From assembly GCA_025331445.1 (NCBI GenBank), contig JAIWNE010000029.1, forward strand, positions 62,001 through 126,000: a DNA stretch of 64,000 nt. Direction: 5' to 3'. Below are positions 22,433-35,205 of this stretch, in pieces. How positions within the stretch are numbered: the stretch's first letter is position 1; every line of letters begins with the position of its first letter. The stretch is from Blakeslea trispora (lineage: Eukaryota > Mucoromycota > Mucoromycetes > Mucorales > Choanephoraceae). Position numbers and translations under genes: made by a program. The notes beneath the pieces were generated by a model. That model saw nothing but the letters and a program-made list of their open reading frames with translations. It did no database searches and had not been told where the DNA came from.

Positions 22433-23248
22433 CTACTTTCTTACCTTGTTGGCTTCTTCTTCAGCCTTGTCACGAGCACGCTTTTCACGAGCACCGAGAG
22501 TACGAGCAGCAGAGCGAGCGTAACGGAGCTTCATGTAGGCGTTAACGTTCTTTTCTTCGGCAGTGATAGCACGGGCTTCAGGGGCAGCAGCAACTTGTTC
22601 AACAGGGAAGAGAGGAGTACGGAGTTGAACAGCGGTGGCAACTTCAGTAGCTTCACTGTCACCCTTCTTGGGGCTGGTAGCCTTACGGGGGAAGACAATA
22701 AGCTTAGCCTTGTAAGCCTTCAAGCGTTGAACGTTGAGTTCGAGAGACTCGTTGGATCTGTTGCGACGACGGAAGTCAACAGCAATACCAATGGAACGAG
22801 CTTCCTTACGGCGGATACCAGCTTCCTATAAAAAATAACATAGCTTAGTTTAAGCTCTCACTTGTTGTCCAGGCGACATTCAATGTGCTTAAGGTGATAA
22901 AGGGAAAAAACAATCGACTCAATTGTTGTCTTCTTTTCATATCAACCATAAAAGAACTTTCTCTAAACATCGCCTTTCTTTTGCATTTCCCCAATTTCTT
23001 ACCTTGAGTTCTTCAAGAGTGAAACCACGACCAGCTCTCAACTTCATGTTGTAGCGGACAGTGGGACAACGGACAGCAGGACGGAGAAGACCGTCAAGAG
23101 GTCTGGGAGCAATACGACCGGCCTTTTGGGCACGAGCGATTCTTCTAGATTGCTTGCGACCAGCTTGATCGAACCAAGTCTTAACGCGACGGTCCCATTG
23201 CTTGCGGAAGTGCTGGTTGGGCAATTGGTTGTTGTGCTTCAAAACCAT
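22433..23248 (-). CDS. RPL13: 60S ribosomal protein eL13
   Basis: Structural protein of the large ribosomal subunit. Two exons, 23248-23003 and 22825-22433, with a 177-nt intron, give 212 aa; human eL13 is 211. Diagnostic sequence: [77 protein letters not shown] and the Lys/Arg/Ala-rich C-terminal helix. The final exon is read through GTAAGAAAG to give a VRK stop, matching family length, rather than using that GT as a donor. The high-frequency codon choice (GGT, CGT, AAG, GTC) contrasts with neighbouring genes and fits high expression. Confidence 0.96.
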
Positions 23249-24276
23249 GGTCTGTTTATGGTGTATTCATAATAAGCAGGTGAAAAGTTGATGGCCAAAT
23301 AATTATGAAAAAAGGACAAGCATTGATGATCAGATGATGTAAAGGCAAATTGAAAGTTTATGTAAGGTGCAGGTGAAAATGTCAGCGAAGAATGGCGAAA
23401 TGAAATGTGGTGTCAATGAGTAGAAATATAAAAAAAAAAAGAGTTTTTTAGTATGACTGACTCTATCTTATACACAAATACATCCAGAAAAGAACCAAGA
23501 CTTTTTAGTGTATCATCCAAAAAGTCATCTGTAGATCAATCTACTGTCTTTTGTGCAATGGATTCTAGGCTTCTGGATGTGTTATCATAGTATACGTACG
23601 TAAGGATTACCAGTGAGGAGGGAAAGAGGAAGTCTCTACAGAAGCATGGTCTTCAAAGCACCAAAACGTCGCTATTGAAACCCCGAACTAACATCGGAGA
23701 ATCAACTATCTGTTAAAGTTGAAGTCCGGACCGAGAATGGCAATTAATTCAACTTGTCAATTTTCCATTGCCTTTAACGAATTTAAACAATGCAAAGTAT
23801 GAAATGCGATCTTCTCAGTATCAAAACCTAACACAACTCTGAAGAGAGCTAGCTGTTTATTGGATAAAGCACAACTCAAATTTCGTTTCTTTTGTTAGTT
23901 TTTCAAGACAAACAGCTAATACGCTTATTATTTACTTATGGTAGATCGTAAAGGAATTCTTGGGCTACACCTCTCAAAGGCTAAGTGGTGGGACATAGGT
24001 GCAATTTGAAAGCATTGTCGAAACAGATTGAGCAGCCAGTCTAACTAGACAGAAGCAGATCTTTATAGGCAAGATCAACAGAAAAATTTCATGATGTATG
24101 TACGGTAACTCGCAGTAAATGGACAATATTCTAAACATTATAAACAGATCTTGAATAAGATGTAAAAGTATTTGCAAGAAGCATAAACATTGGCGAATTC
24201 AAAACTAGGTGCACACTTGCAAGTCCAAACATTATCTAGTCTAGGCTTGTTTGTGAACTTTTTTATTGTCATTATA

Positions 24277-24415
24277 CAATAGTCGCTTTATTTAAGAGTG
24301 TTCATATTCTGGAGAAATGCACTCTCATATTGAGCATACTCTTGAATAGAATGACACTTCAAGTCAAAGGGTTGTACTCTTATGTTGGGAATACTTTTAT
24401 ATCAAGTGACTACTG
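24277..24415. mobile_element. MITE copy A (pogo/Tc1-mariner-like ends)
   Basis: 139 bp with imperfect terminal inverted repeats, starting CAATAGTCGCTTTATTTAAG and ending in the complement of CAGTAGTCACTTGATATAAA, and flanked by TA on both sides. Its first 40 bp almost match one end of the element at 48583-48750. No coding capacity; non-autonomous. Confidence 0.65.
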
Positions 24416-24718
24416 TATACAAAAGATAAAACTCAAAGCTCTGACCGAATTCAATGACTCAAATACACAGACATTCTGGTTGCTGTAAGGATGCTGATAC
24501 TTTGCAATTGTGACTATGAAGTTCTAGGATCCAAGAAGGCAATGAGAAACATATAACAAGTATTTGATAAAAATTGACATATCATCAAGTCTAAAAAGCA
24601 TAGAATATTTGCTCTGAAAAATTATCATTGGTGATTGAGTCTTTTTCCTAATCTTGATATGCCTGCTCATTTGAGTTTAGATCAAGGTTTTGAAATAGTC
24701 CATACTCAGGATTTTTAA

Positions 24719-25500
24719 TTACACGCCTCTCCTTTCATTTTTGCGGATATTCGTCAATGGAGCGAGTAGCACCATCTTTTTGACAGATGAAACAACTGAT
24801 GCTTCCTGAAATAAGGTAAAAGTTTTGTTGGCATAATCTAGATATAGTTTATCTGGCCCATGGCATTGCTTGTAGCGAAATACATCACCCTGTAGTACTA
24901 CTAAGCTTGTGAACCCTAATCTACTATACATTTGTATTGATACTATCGATTCATAATCGGTAACTTGGTTTCAATTGGTGATAGGATCATATTATGTTCG
25001 TTATATTTAATAGCCCACAAAGGCTCAATATCAATTGCATATTCGCTACTGTCACGAAGCTTAATTTCAAATAACCCTATTGGCTGCTTCTACATGACGC
25101 ATTAAAAAAATCGATCTAAAGAAAAGTACAAGGCTCATATGATAGAGTAATGAGGTAGATGGGTTGCATAGCACAATGACCTGCGCCCCATAGTCGCTTT
25201 CTCTGATGTATTCTGGATGCAGCACATTAAACAGAGACTACGATGTTCGATTCAAGTGCCTCTAAAATAAAATAGAACAGAATGAAAAAGTATAAAGCTC
25301 ATGCTCCTTAGTCATTGTTGTATGATGGAGCTAGGAATGAAAACCTTCACAAACATCCAAGAGTACATGCGCTTATTTATTTCTTTAGGTGACCTTGTAA
25401 GTATAAGCCCAAATGCTGTAGTAACCTAAAAGTCGAATTGCTTGTCCATTAACCAGTTTTGCCTCAAAAGCTTTAAGGATCTGCGGAGTTTCTTCAGCAT
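24719..25500 (-). pseudogene. degraded ORF of repeat-type gene
   Basis: Minus-strand pieces in shifting frames give one protein-like run: LHPEYIRESDYGAQVIVLCN (about 25220-25160), FEIKLRDSSEYAIDIEPLWA and IKYNEHNMILSPIETKLP (about 25075-24955), then a 70-residue piece ending at 24719 with VVLQGDVFRYKQCHGPDKLY and KTFTLFQEASVVSS. A fragment near 25500-25380 may be its upstream part. At least one frameshift and one stop separate the pieces. The pattern resembles multicopy hypothetical proteins I associate with Mucorales genomes, but I cannot name a domain. No intact start or splice signals. Confidence 0.45.
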
Positions 25501-27777
25501 TGTCGAATGTTGATCTCCAAATACATAGAAGTGCGATTTTTGTTGACAAGAATAGTTTCTCAAGCTTAGTAATTAAAAGTTAAAGGAATCTCACAAAACT
25601 ATCTGCAGATATAATCCGCTTCAATTAGTGGATGTGACTTTAAAGATTATACAAGTCTTTCTTACGACTAAATTTACTTAGAGGCTACCAAAAGCTAGTT
25701 ACAACATACTAATATTAGAATAATAGCAGTAGCATTAATCAGATCTCCTCAATACTTGAATTTCTTGTGTTTTAATTTTACAAAACTATAGAGAATGAGA
25801 CATGTTGAGAGCTTGCCTACTACCTACGTTCCTTTTAAGAATCATAAAACGCTGCAATCAGAGCTGAAATTGTATATATGTGTATGTTTAACTACATGTT
25901 CTATCAATACAGCACTACAGACCTTGATGGTATTTGAGTCGAGCATTTGATGTCTTTGTTGTGTGTATAGACAGACAGGCTTTAAATTTCAAGACAAAAG
26001 AAGAAAAACAGCATGACATTTTTTTGGAGAAAATAAAGACAGTACGTGCGTGAAATTCTTGGACACACTCTTCATAAAGAGATCCAGATGGTCAAGCAAA
26101 ATAAGCGAGTACTCGGCTTTAGGACGATAGCAATACCTTGCTTTTGAAACACAGAATGAATAAAATGATGTAAGCCATGTTGGGCTTCACAAGCAGTTTG
26201 TGCTACTGGTTTTACAACCCATAAACAGAAGGCAAACTCTTTTACTAGGCTGACGTAAACAATGTCCAAGTTATGCATGACTGACGTTGATATAATCTAC
26301 CTGTTGATCATAGAGGATAAACCTTTAATATGACAAACGGTAACTAAAAGTGTCACATGCTTTGCAACTTCTTTATTCGCTGTTCCTTTTGTTTGTCACC
26401 CCACATTTAATAATTCAAACATCAGACAAAAAATATAAATATTTTTGCGCGGTAGTAGTATTGCAAAAGCGCACACAAGTATATCAATAGCAGTCTGTCA
26501 TGTTAAGACGTGTTAAAGGTGTCATCCTTTTGAGAAAAAACATCATTAATAAAAAAAAAAAAGTCGAGTCAAGTGAAAAGAAGCCAACTGCACAAGTATG
26601 TCAAGCAGCGATTTAAATGTAAAAGGTGAAAGAATATGGGGAAAGATGCAGAAAATGAGCTGATAATTTCCTTTGTTACATCAAGATATTTTGGACATTG
26701 CTTTTGGCTGTTCTTTTTTCAAAGGGAGAAAAAAAAAAGCTTCTCTATTTACTTGGAATAAGATAAGCAAAAAAATCTCTAATTCAGATTGTATATTGCT
26801 ATAGAAATCAAGTAGTCCGTTGGGAACAATCGCTTCTCCATGCTCATTAATAAAGTTGTACAAGACAAGATTTAGAAAAGCATTGATCTCTTTATTTAGG
26901 AGGAAATAAAAAAAAAAGAAACCTAAATCTTGTTTTATTTATGAGGCGGTAACCTTTATTGGCTTTTGTGAAAAGATGCAAAGTTTCTTCTCGGGTTTTT
27001 CTTAGTGTATCAATGGTTCTAAAAAAGACCCTGTTAGACCTTCCAGGGCAGTTGTACGTTGCAATTAGATTTTCTAATTTGACTAAGACGAATTGAGGTA
27101 AGCGCCGTCCTAAAATAAAAAAAGAAAAGAGCCATACAAGGTTCTATTTCCGAATGTTTTTTGTACGTTTCTTTAGGTTTAAAGAAGATGGGAAGTTCTG
27201 TTCATTTGATAGACTAAATCTTGCTTAAAAGAAACTTCAAACAAAAAAAATTGACTTGAATTTATGGACCCTGTTTTTTTTATTGCATAACACACTAGCT
27301 CTGAAAAGCAAGTCGATTTAAGGGCAGTAAAAGAGAGCCAGAGAACCTATTTTTCGCAGGCGGGTTAATACGGAAAAATCGAAACATCTATTTACTTTTT
27401 GAGGGAAGTCTCTCTTGTTTTTCAGAACGAATCAATATTTAGCGGTCTGTTAATTATTTTATTGCAGGATTAGGAAGAGGAGTGTGGGGCAAATGATACC
27501 ATTGGCCTGGTGTAACGCAACATCAATCTGAGATACAAACACAATGAGTGTTCTAAAAAATAAAATCCCGCGTGATCCCACATTTATTTGCAAGTCCTTT
27601 GAGAAAATTTAAAATAAAAAGAGCGGGAATCTGTTGAAAGCAAACTTTCTTTTTTTTGCCCTTTTCCTTTTGTTTTCTCGTACAGAAACAAAACAAGAAA
27701 ACCCTTTTTATTAGATAATACATACACGTACATACTTACTTAAAGGCAGCAAAAAAAAATATTAGCTTGGTGATAAA

Positions 27778-29106
27778 ATGAATGATATTAGCTGTCTCCC
27801 TCAACCAAAAACAAACGGAAGCCTATTCGCACCTGAAGTCTTTCCGTTTAATCGCAAATCAGATTCGTTTCAAATGCCCCAAGACTGTGATCAATTGAAA
27901 ACCAATACATACACTGCAGACTTGATGTCTTCCATCGACATATCCAACAGCGGCTTGGCAACTAACCCAGTTTCTTGTGACCTTCAAGAAGTCATCACTT
28001 ATTATCAATCACAGCCTGAACTCCTGAGATTGATTTTGTTGAGCAAGGTGGAAGAAGACAAACGTCGTTCAGAAGAAGCAAAACTTAGAGCTAAAGAACT
28101 AGATATGATGCTACTTCAACAACAACAGCAACTGGCCTCTCTCGGCTCTTCTCCTACTCTCGACATTTCTTCGTCTTCCTCATCTTCCTCTTTCGTGTCT
28201 CTGCCTTCCTCCTCGTCTTGTACTATTGGTAACTCTAATTATGCGTCTATAAATCACAATAACGATAGCAGCAGCTTTTTGGGTACACACCAGTTCATCA
28301 ATCCCACACACAGAAGACCCAGCGCGCTTGATATTTTGATGGACGACGTGCATTGCTCTGACCATCGCCGAGACTCTGCCCTAGGTTCATCCTTTGATGG
28401 AAGCGCTAATTCTGAAGAATTGGAAGATAGCGGCCATTTTTCTCCTCAATCAAGTACATCTATGCTTTCTATGAGGTATGTTTCACTTCTTTTGGAGGGA
28501 ATGATCTTCAAGGGTCACCCAATTGAATTATAACCCGATACTTATTGGTCATTTTTTTTTCTTAAAAAAATGTTTTAGTTTCCCACCTCAACCAATGATG
28601 TCCATGCCCAATTCACGAAATTCGTTACAACCACTGTCTCCTGCCTACTCTCTATTACAGACAACACCTACAGACAGCAGCACATTCTCCCCACAACTAT
28701 TACAATCACCCGATCAATTGTCACAGTCTGAACAGACACAGGATAGACGTTATGACAATCCTTATTTTCCTCAGCGCCCTCGTCGTAGACGTGAGATGCA
28801 GGCCATCTCGAAGATTGTAGAAACAAGAGAATACCCATATATAGATGGCTTCTTCTGGAAGAATAATGGCAACACCATCCAAAAGAAGACAGGAAACAAA
28901 AGCGTTTACTATAAATGCTCCAACAGCACAAAGGTAAGACAGTCATATAAACTATCTAGAAAAAAAAACCTTACTGACTTGTATCATTTTAGGGATGTCC
29001 TGTAAACAAGACGGTTACATGGAAAGACAATGGTGAATACCTGATCAAGTATAGAGGAGAACATCTTGGTGATTGCGGCAAAGTTCAACGTATTGTTGAT
29101 ATGTAA
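27778..29106 (+). CDS. WRKY/GCM1-like zinc-finger protein (putative transcription factor)
   Basis: Three exons, 27778-28475, 28579-28933 and 28993-29106, give 388 aa. The first 300 residues are low-complexity (Ser, Gln, Pro rich) with a short coiled segment (EEDKRRSEEAKLRAKELDMM). A basic patch PQRPRRRREMQA precedes the C-terminal domain: YPYIDGFFWKNNGNTIQKKT, then NKSVYYKCSNSTKGCPVNKT and a terminal LIKYRGEHLGDC. This has the WRKY layout: D-G-x-x-W-(K/R)-x-x-G at the DNA-contact strand, YY(K/R)C, GCPV-x-K, then Y-x-GEH. Zinc ligands read C346-x6-C353-x21-H375-x3-C379. The WRKYGQK heptapeptide itself is replaced by FWKNNGN. Probably a sequence-specific DNA-binding protein; the target is unknown. 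Plant WRKY proteins end HxH or HxC, so the H-x3-C end is a variation. Confidence 0.75.
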
Positions 29107-32100
29107 ATTATTTTCGTTTTCTTTTGTCTTTTGACCTTTTATGCCCTTGTCTATTCTCTTCCCTCTCATGCTATCTATTCCCCCTTTTACCTCGCTGTTT
29201 CCTTGTACTTTACACTCATGTATATATACGTTTATCTCTAATTTTATTCTTTGCTCTTACTTCTTTATTATGGCATGTAATCTTAATGGTTTCTTTATGA
29301 CTTTTTCGTAATCAATATACATTTTTTTTTTATTTTGCTTGTACTTTTATTCAAGTCTTTTGCTTCTGCTTTAATAAATCTAATTTCGTAAAACAAAAGA
29401 TCTGTTTTTTTTCAGGTACACACATAGCTATGTAACACTCGAGGCGTATGTGTCTTTTTTTTTTTCATGAATTGATTTTAGGCGCTCACATAGTCAGTCC
29501 AGTGTCTCAATATCTTTCATCTATTCAGTTTTCATAAAAAAAAACATAGCCGACCTGTATTGGAGCATTGGTTTGAAATATGATCTTCAAGATATTTATT
29601 CCAGATTCGTGCAACATGCAAACTCATATCTTGAGAATTCTTCAGCTTCGAACGACTTAATCTCACTTTTTGGGCTGGGTAGTAAACAACGCTTTCATCA
29701 CACAAAAATCATAAACCTTATAAATCTCACTAACCTAAGACTCTCTCTCTTCTCCTCTTTTACTCTCTCTCTTTTTCTCTTCCTTCTGACAAGAAGGTAA
29801 AACAACTATTTGTACATTCAGTTAAATTGACTTTGAACCTGTGTCTGATATGAGATTTAATCGACCAATAAAATAGAGAGTTACCATGTTTCTCTTCTAA
29901 AAAAGAATAAACCCAGATATCTGTTACCTTATTTTAAGAAGAAAAATATACACACGCACTAATCGTAAGTTATCTACGCACTAAATTTCCTTTTTATTCT
30001 TCTTTTTTGGACAATTATATTTTAAACTTTCCGGCTTATCAGTACTTACATCCAATCTTAATTCATACAGATTTCAGGACTGTATTTCAGAGATAAGCTT
30101 AAAACATATGCATATCATCTGAAACAAATTCAGGACAATGAGCAAGGTGAGCACAAGGCATCACTTTCACGATGAAAAAAGTAGAGGTCTTTGAGCTTTC
30201 TAAAGGAAAAGCAATTGAACAAGGGTTTAAACACAATATCTTTATCGGATAATTGTGAAGCAGAAGGTTGCGCAGAACAGGCAAAGCCCAGTCATATTTA
30301 ACGTCTTGGACTACACAGCTCATTTTCTTTGTTCTTATTCTGCTTTAGCAAGCATAAGCTTATTCTTTAGGAATATCCCTATACATTTGCCAAAATAAAA
30401 AAGTACAGTACAGAGTACAGCTTTCTAGCGTCAACAATGAGAGTGTAATGGAGTTCAGGAGCTAAACTATAGGACCTTAAAAAACAAGTCTTACTCAAGA
30501 AAAATATTTACTTGTCTAATCTTTTTACTGCAACGTAATCATACTAAACACTAGTATACACTAGAATATCTCTGACCACTTCTGGACTCATGCACTCCAT
30601 CGTACGAATAGAGAGAAAGAGAGAAAATCAGTGCACTGTGCAACGCGAGTTTGCAAGAGTCAATCAGATGTGCTGAGAATAAAATCGCTCTTTAAATCAG
30701 CTTACTTAATCAATGACCCCAAACAAGCACCTGCAGGAACTAGCCTTTTTGGTATTTTTTTTTGTTTGTTAATAGCCTTTGATATTCACTTTTCAGCATG
30801 CTAGTTTTGTCCTGATTTGATTGCGGCCGATTCTTCAGATACTACTATTATCTTTGTATTAAACCAGCACATATCTTTACATGATCAAAGGGTACTTGAG
30901 CTTATTCTTTAGTCTCATATTTAAATATGTAGCATCTACAAAGATGAGCTACCAAATGTGACAAGCACCGTGTAGGCTAATATATATATATATGGTGCTT
31001 ATTTTGTAAACTAAATTTTCAGTGAGCAAACTTGAGAATGGTAAACTTTTCTTTTGGCAAATAAAGCACTTTGCTTATTGAGAAAGTCCTGAATACAGTT
31101 GGCAAAACTGCCTTATGATATGCAATTGAAACAAGCTCTCTTAAAAACGGCTTTGTATGAGATGGTATTCATTTATTGAAAATAATTACAACTGAAGCTT
31201 TATTGAGAGTAACACACGTCTATTTTAAGAAATAAAAATGAGAGTGTATAGGTGCAGTTAAGGTGATACATATTACTAAGTTTATTGAGGTTTCTGTAAT
31301 CCACAAAACGAGCTGTTTTCGCTCCACTCTTGAAATGAAACCAGCTAAATGAACAAACGTGTATGCACAAAAAAAAAATAGATTCGGAAATACTACCGCA
31401 TTAACGTAATCTTCTTTTTTTTTCTCTTATTTATCGAAAAGTAAATCAATATCGCGATATGCATGTACACATTGGGACATGCATATTTTATCCTACAGTT
31501 AATATTTTATATGGCTCTTTTTCTTAACTTTTGCAGGTTTTGTTTTGAGAAGAGAGAATACATACCCGGTTAACAGGATGTCTATGAAAGCTGTACTACA
31601 TAATATGACAGATTCGGCTTATAACGCATAATGAATCTTTTCTTTCTCCACACTCCTATGTCTTATACAGTTACAATGCATCTGAATCTAAATTTCAAGT
31701 AACTCCATCATGATTTGATAATGACAGGCGGGACAAAGGGAGCTATAAACCAAGTAAATAATACGTCAAGCGCATGAATTTTTGCTTTTAGACACTATTT
31801 TAGTTTTCAAAAATATCAACTACAGAAAGGCGGTACTAAAAAAAACAATACTTTTTGTATTGTATCTGTACTTGATCCCCTTTTTCTTTCTCAAAAGACA
31901 AACTGACATGATACTCTTTAAAGTTATAATACGGATACACGCACAGACAGATGCAATATCGAGGTACACATGCCAAGAACAGTGTTATCAATAGAAGAGA
32001 AAGAAATAAAAGGGTTTCTTCTACTGAGAAAACACTTCAGCTATCTCAAAGGAAGAACAGCTAAGGCTTCGTCAAAGCCTTAGTTATTCCTTTTCTCAAT

Positions 32101-32671
32101 ACTCGCTTGGTTCTAGGGGAAGAAGCATCGGGATTTAAAAGAGACTCACCAACAATTGGTCTTTGCAATGTTGGGTTTTTGACTTGTGTAAGTTTTAACC
32201 CCCCCTTTCCATCCCTTCTCCTCCTTCTTCTTTCACTCTCTTCACCTGATTTTTGACTGCCTTCCGAGCCTGTACTTGTTTGCTTATTTCTAAGCAGTGT
32301 GGGACTTTTTTCTCTTTTTTTTTTGTTGCTTAGTTAACCACAGCTGACGAAAATGACTCTTTTCAATGCTCATCCAATTAATTTTTGAGTGGGGTAAAAT
32401 AAAATAAAAACCAGCCAAACAGAAACAAGGTGTGTGACCTTATCCACAGCAACAAAAAAAAAAAAGTATTATCAGTTCATGAATTAAGTGCTTTCGGCAC
32501 CCAGTTCTCCTTTTTTTGTTAGCTATCTCCTTCTTTTTTTTTTTTGTTCTCTAGGGCTCTTATTTGCCTTTTGTTCTATAGCTGATTTCTTTGTCTTCCT
32601 ATTTATAATACTATGTTTGCCACTCTTGAACTACCACTAAGGGGTAATTTCTATCTAATTTATTTTTTGAA
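29107..32671. other. 3.6-kb intergenic region
   Basis: 3' side of the WRKY-like gene, a C/T microsatellite-like tract (29741-29783), a TATATATATAT run near 30983 and the hairpin at 32049-32092. Short ORFs (for example minus strand 30099-30323) show no domain. The final 400 bp, with several T/C tracts, is promoter side of the Zn2Cys6 gene. Confidence 0.45.
32049..32092. repeat. hairpin-forming inverted repeat
   Basis: CTAAGGCTT (32061-32069) and AAGCCTTAG (32075-32083) form a perfect 9-bp stem with a 5-nt loop; AAGGAA (32049) and TTCCTT (32087) extend it beyond a small internal loop. About 580 bp upstream of the Zn2Cys6 factor; role unknown. Confidence 0.5.
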
Positions 32672-35205
32672 ATGATCGAGATGTTAAGAAACGTTGTAGA
32701 TGACAGTAGACACAAACGACTCAAAGTTGGAAGAGCTTGTCATCCTTGTCGAATGAAGAAGATCAAGGTAAAGTCTGTTTAATTTTTGCTTTGTCGACAA
32801 CATTCTGATGCGTTTGTAGTGCGACGGAAAACAGCCTTGTATGCAGGTAAGGACAATGAAAATTAAATAATTAAATGTATGTGCTGTTAACATGATGTTT
32901 TTTCTTTCCTCTTCTTGAATGTATAGTGTAAAGGTAAATAACCATTCTTTTTATCATCGATCGTATAGAAGCATATTCCATTGGGTTCGATTTAACAGTG
33001 TTTCTTATAGCAAGAAGACGCAAATGCATGTATTTGAAGAATCATGACGAGACATACATACGACTTGATCCTGTTGACGAGCCAACACCCAATGTCTCAG
33101 CTATTGCTGAGTCATACTTACAGGATATGAATAAGCAGATCAGTCAGAAGCATCACAATCACTTGGCAACATCCTCTTCCATAACAACAACAAATACAGT
33201 AACACCAGATCATGATAATCCAAAAATATATGCTGCCAACAGACCCGACAATCTATTTGCCTGTCATCAAGAACAAACTGAGTCTGTTGATCCCTCGCAT
33301 TCTTCTTCACTATCACAGCCTGCCACACGTCCAGACAAGATGATGGAGCAACTGACAGATGGCCTTGTTCGCTTGACATTGCATCAAGACGGCTCAAGGC
33401 TAGGAAATGAAAACGTAACACCTTGGCGAACCTATGGCGAATTTGTGCGCTGGACGCCTGAGCCACAACTACCTCATTATTACACATCGTCTATAGATAT
33501 GCCATCACGACCCTTTCAAGAGCAACTCATCAAAGTGTTTTTTGACGAATGTTATCACATCTTGCCTATTTTGTCAAGATCGATGTTTTACGATCAACTG
33601 AAAGTCAAGGGCTCACTTATCACACCTCTTTTACTGAACGCTATTTATGCCCATGCAGCCAAACACAATCAACAGCATCCAGTTTTTTGCTCGGATACAG
33701 GCTCACAACAAAACAGTGATCTGTTTTATAATCGCGCACGTCGATTGGTAGACGATTTCTTGGATGTGCCTCGTATATCCACTGTCATTGCTTTGCTCTA
33801 TATGGCTCTTTATGATTGCGAGAATACATCTCAGCATTCACATGGACAAGGAAGGCTAAAGGTACGCTCTAGCCGTACTTGGATGTACAGTGGTATGGCG
33901 ATCCGTATGTGTCTTGAATTGGGTTTACACACAGCCAACTACAGTAGTCAAATGTCTCAGTTCGATATTGAGCTACGAAAGCGTGTGCTTTGGACTTGTT
34001 TTGTGATGGATAAGCTAGAGAGCTGTACAATGGAGCGTCCATGGATGTTAAAATCAAAAGACATTGCACTCGACTTTCCGACACCTTTACCCGAAGACAC
34101 CGCTCACGAGCGTCTTGTGCTAGAAGGCTTCAATCAATTATGTCGTTTGATGGTATTGATGGAAAAAGTACTTCATTTTTTTACGTATGATATCAAGAAT
34201 TTAAGTTTATGGACTATGAGTGAGGAAAGTCAAATCATGCACTTTTTGGATGCTATTCATCAATGGCGCGAAACATTACCAGCTGAACTGAAATGGAAAA
34301 CACCAGCCACAAATCCTGGCGAACAGCAGTACCTGCCTCTTATACCATCTTCTGCTGTTATACTGAACCTACACTTGATCTGCTATGATTTGGAATTGTC
34401 TCTCATCATGTGCTGCCGTTACCAAGACGAGCATCTTCAGCGTGAACGCCGACGCACATTGGCCAATACTATCACACACATTGTATCTATTACTGTGCAA
34501 CATCCTCATCTGATGTACAATTTTGCTGTCTCAACTTTTTCTGGTGTCTTTGCTGCACTCACTCATGCAGCCGATTTCAGCAATCCTCGCCTAGACATCT
34601 CTGAGAGTGCCAAAATGCAGTTCAGAAAGAGCTTGGAAGATGTACGTGCCACTGTAGAGCAGATTCCTATGCGTGATCTTGGCAATTTTGCTCGTCTTGT
34701 AGACCTGACTCTTCAGCCAAACGGCATAGCAACATCCAACCACGTCAACATGAGCAGTATATCTTTACCCTCCTCTTATGTCTCTGCATTCTCTGCCATA
34801 AGTGATATGTGCCACAAAAAAGATGTGAATGTGAATGATGCTATTCAAAATACGATGGAGCATCATCTCTATGCAGGAACAGATGTATTGGACAATCGTT
34901 CTGGCTATGGCTCTGTGTCGCCCGAAAGACACGGTTCACCTTTCCACCCAAATAATGCCAATTTGATGATATCAGGACAGTTTGCATTTGATGCCTGTTA
35001 TCAGCCTCAATCTAGCTCACACTCATCGCCTTCCGGTTCTGTTTCGGCGGCAGCAGTGGCAGCAGCAGCAGCAGCAGTTGGAGCAGTGGGTACACCGAGT
35101 GCGTCTTCTTCTTCACATCATGGCACTAAAAGCATTGAACCTGCCGACTATACGTTCGAATTGATCTCTGTGGGAGATGAATGGGCTAGGTCGCTTATTT
35201 ATTAA
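32672..35205 (+). CDS. Zn(II)2Cys6 fungal-specific transcription factor
   Basis: Exons 32672-32767, 32820-32846, 32927-32933 and 33011-35205 give 774 aa. The binuclear zinc cluster is complete: Cys23, 26, 33, 39, 42 and 49 (C-x2-C-x6-C-x5-C-x2-C-x6-C) in ACHPCRMKKIKCDGKQPCMQ then CKARRRKC. It is assembled from four exons, one a 7-nt microexon (TGTAAAG) coding Cys42-Lys43 and the first base of Ala44. From about residue 190 the fungal transcription factor (MHR, PF04082-type) domain follows: FFDECYHILPILSRSMFYDQ, then WMYSGMAIRMCLELGLHTAN and RKRVLWTCFVMDKLESCTME. The C-terminus is low-complexity with a poly-Ala run near 34% of its last 100 residues. The regulated pathway cannot be told. Confidence 0.92.

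Larger units (their letters stand above)
23249..27777. other. gene-poor 4.5-kb intergenic block
   Basis: Between two divergent genes (eL13 to the left, WRKY-like to the right). Contains the MITE at 24277-24415 and the degraded ORF at 24719-25500; a minus-strand ORF at 26072-26278 may be another relic. The last 400 bp, with C/T- and A-rich tracts, is the promoter side of the WRKY-like gene. Nothing else recognised. Confidence 0.5.

Noticed and set aside
25200..25262. gttcgattcaag string as a tRNA B box
   Set aside because: No paired acceptor stem and no A box; lies beside the decayed ORF.
26072..26278. Minus-strand ORF of 68 residues in the gene-poor block
   Set aside because: Might be another relic, but too short and unlike any family I know.
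29741..29783. C/T-rich tract as a possible Y-box or CRISPR-like repeat
   Set aside because: Simple-sequence tract without regular spacers; the genome is eukaryotic.
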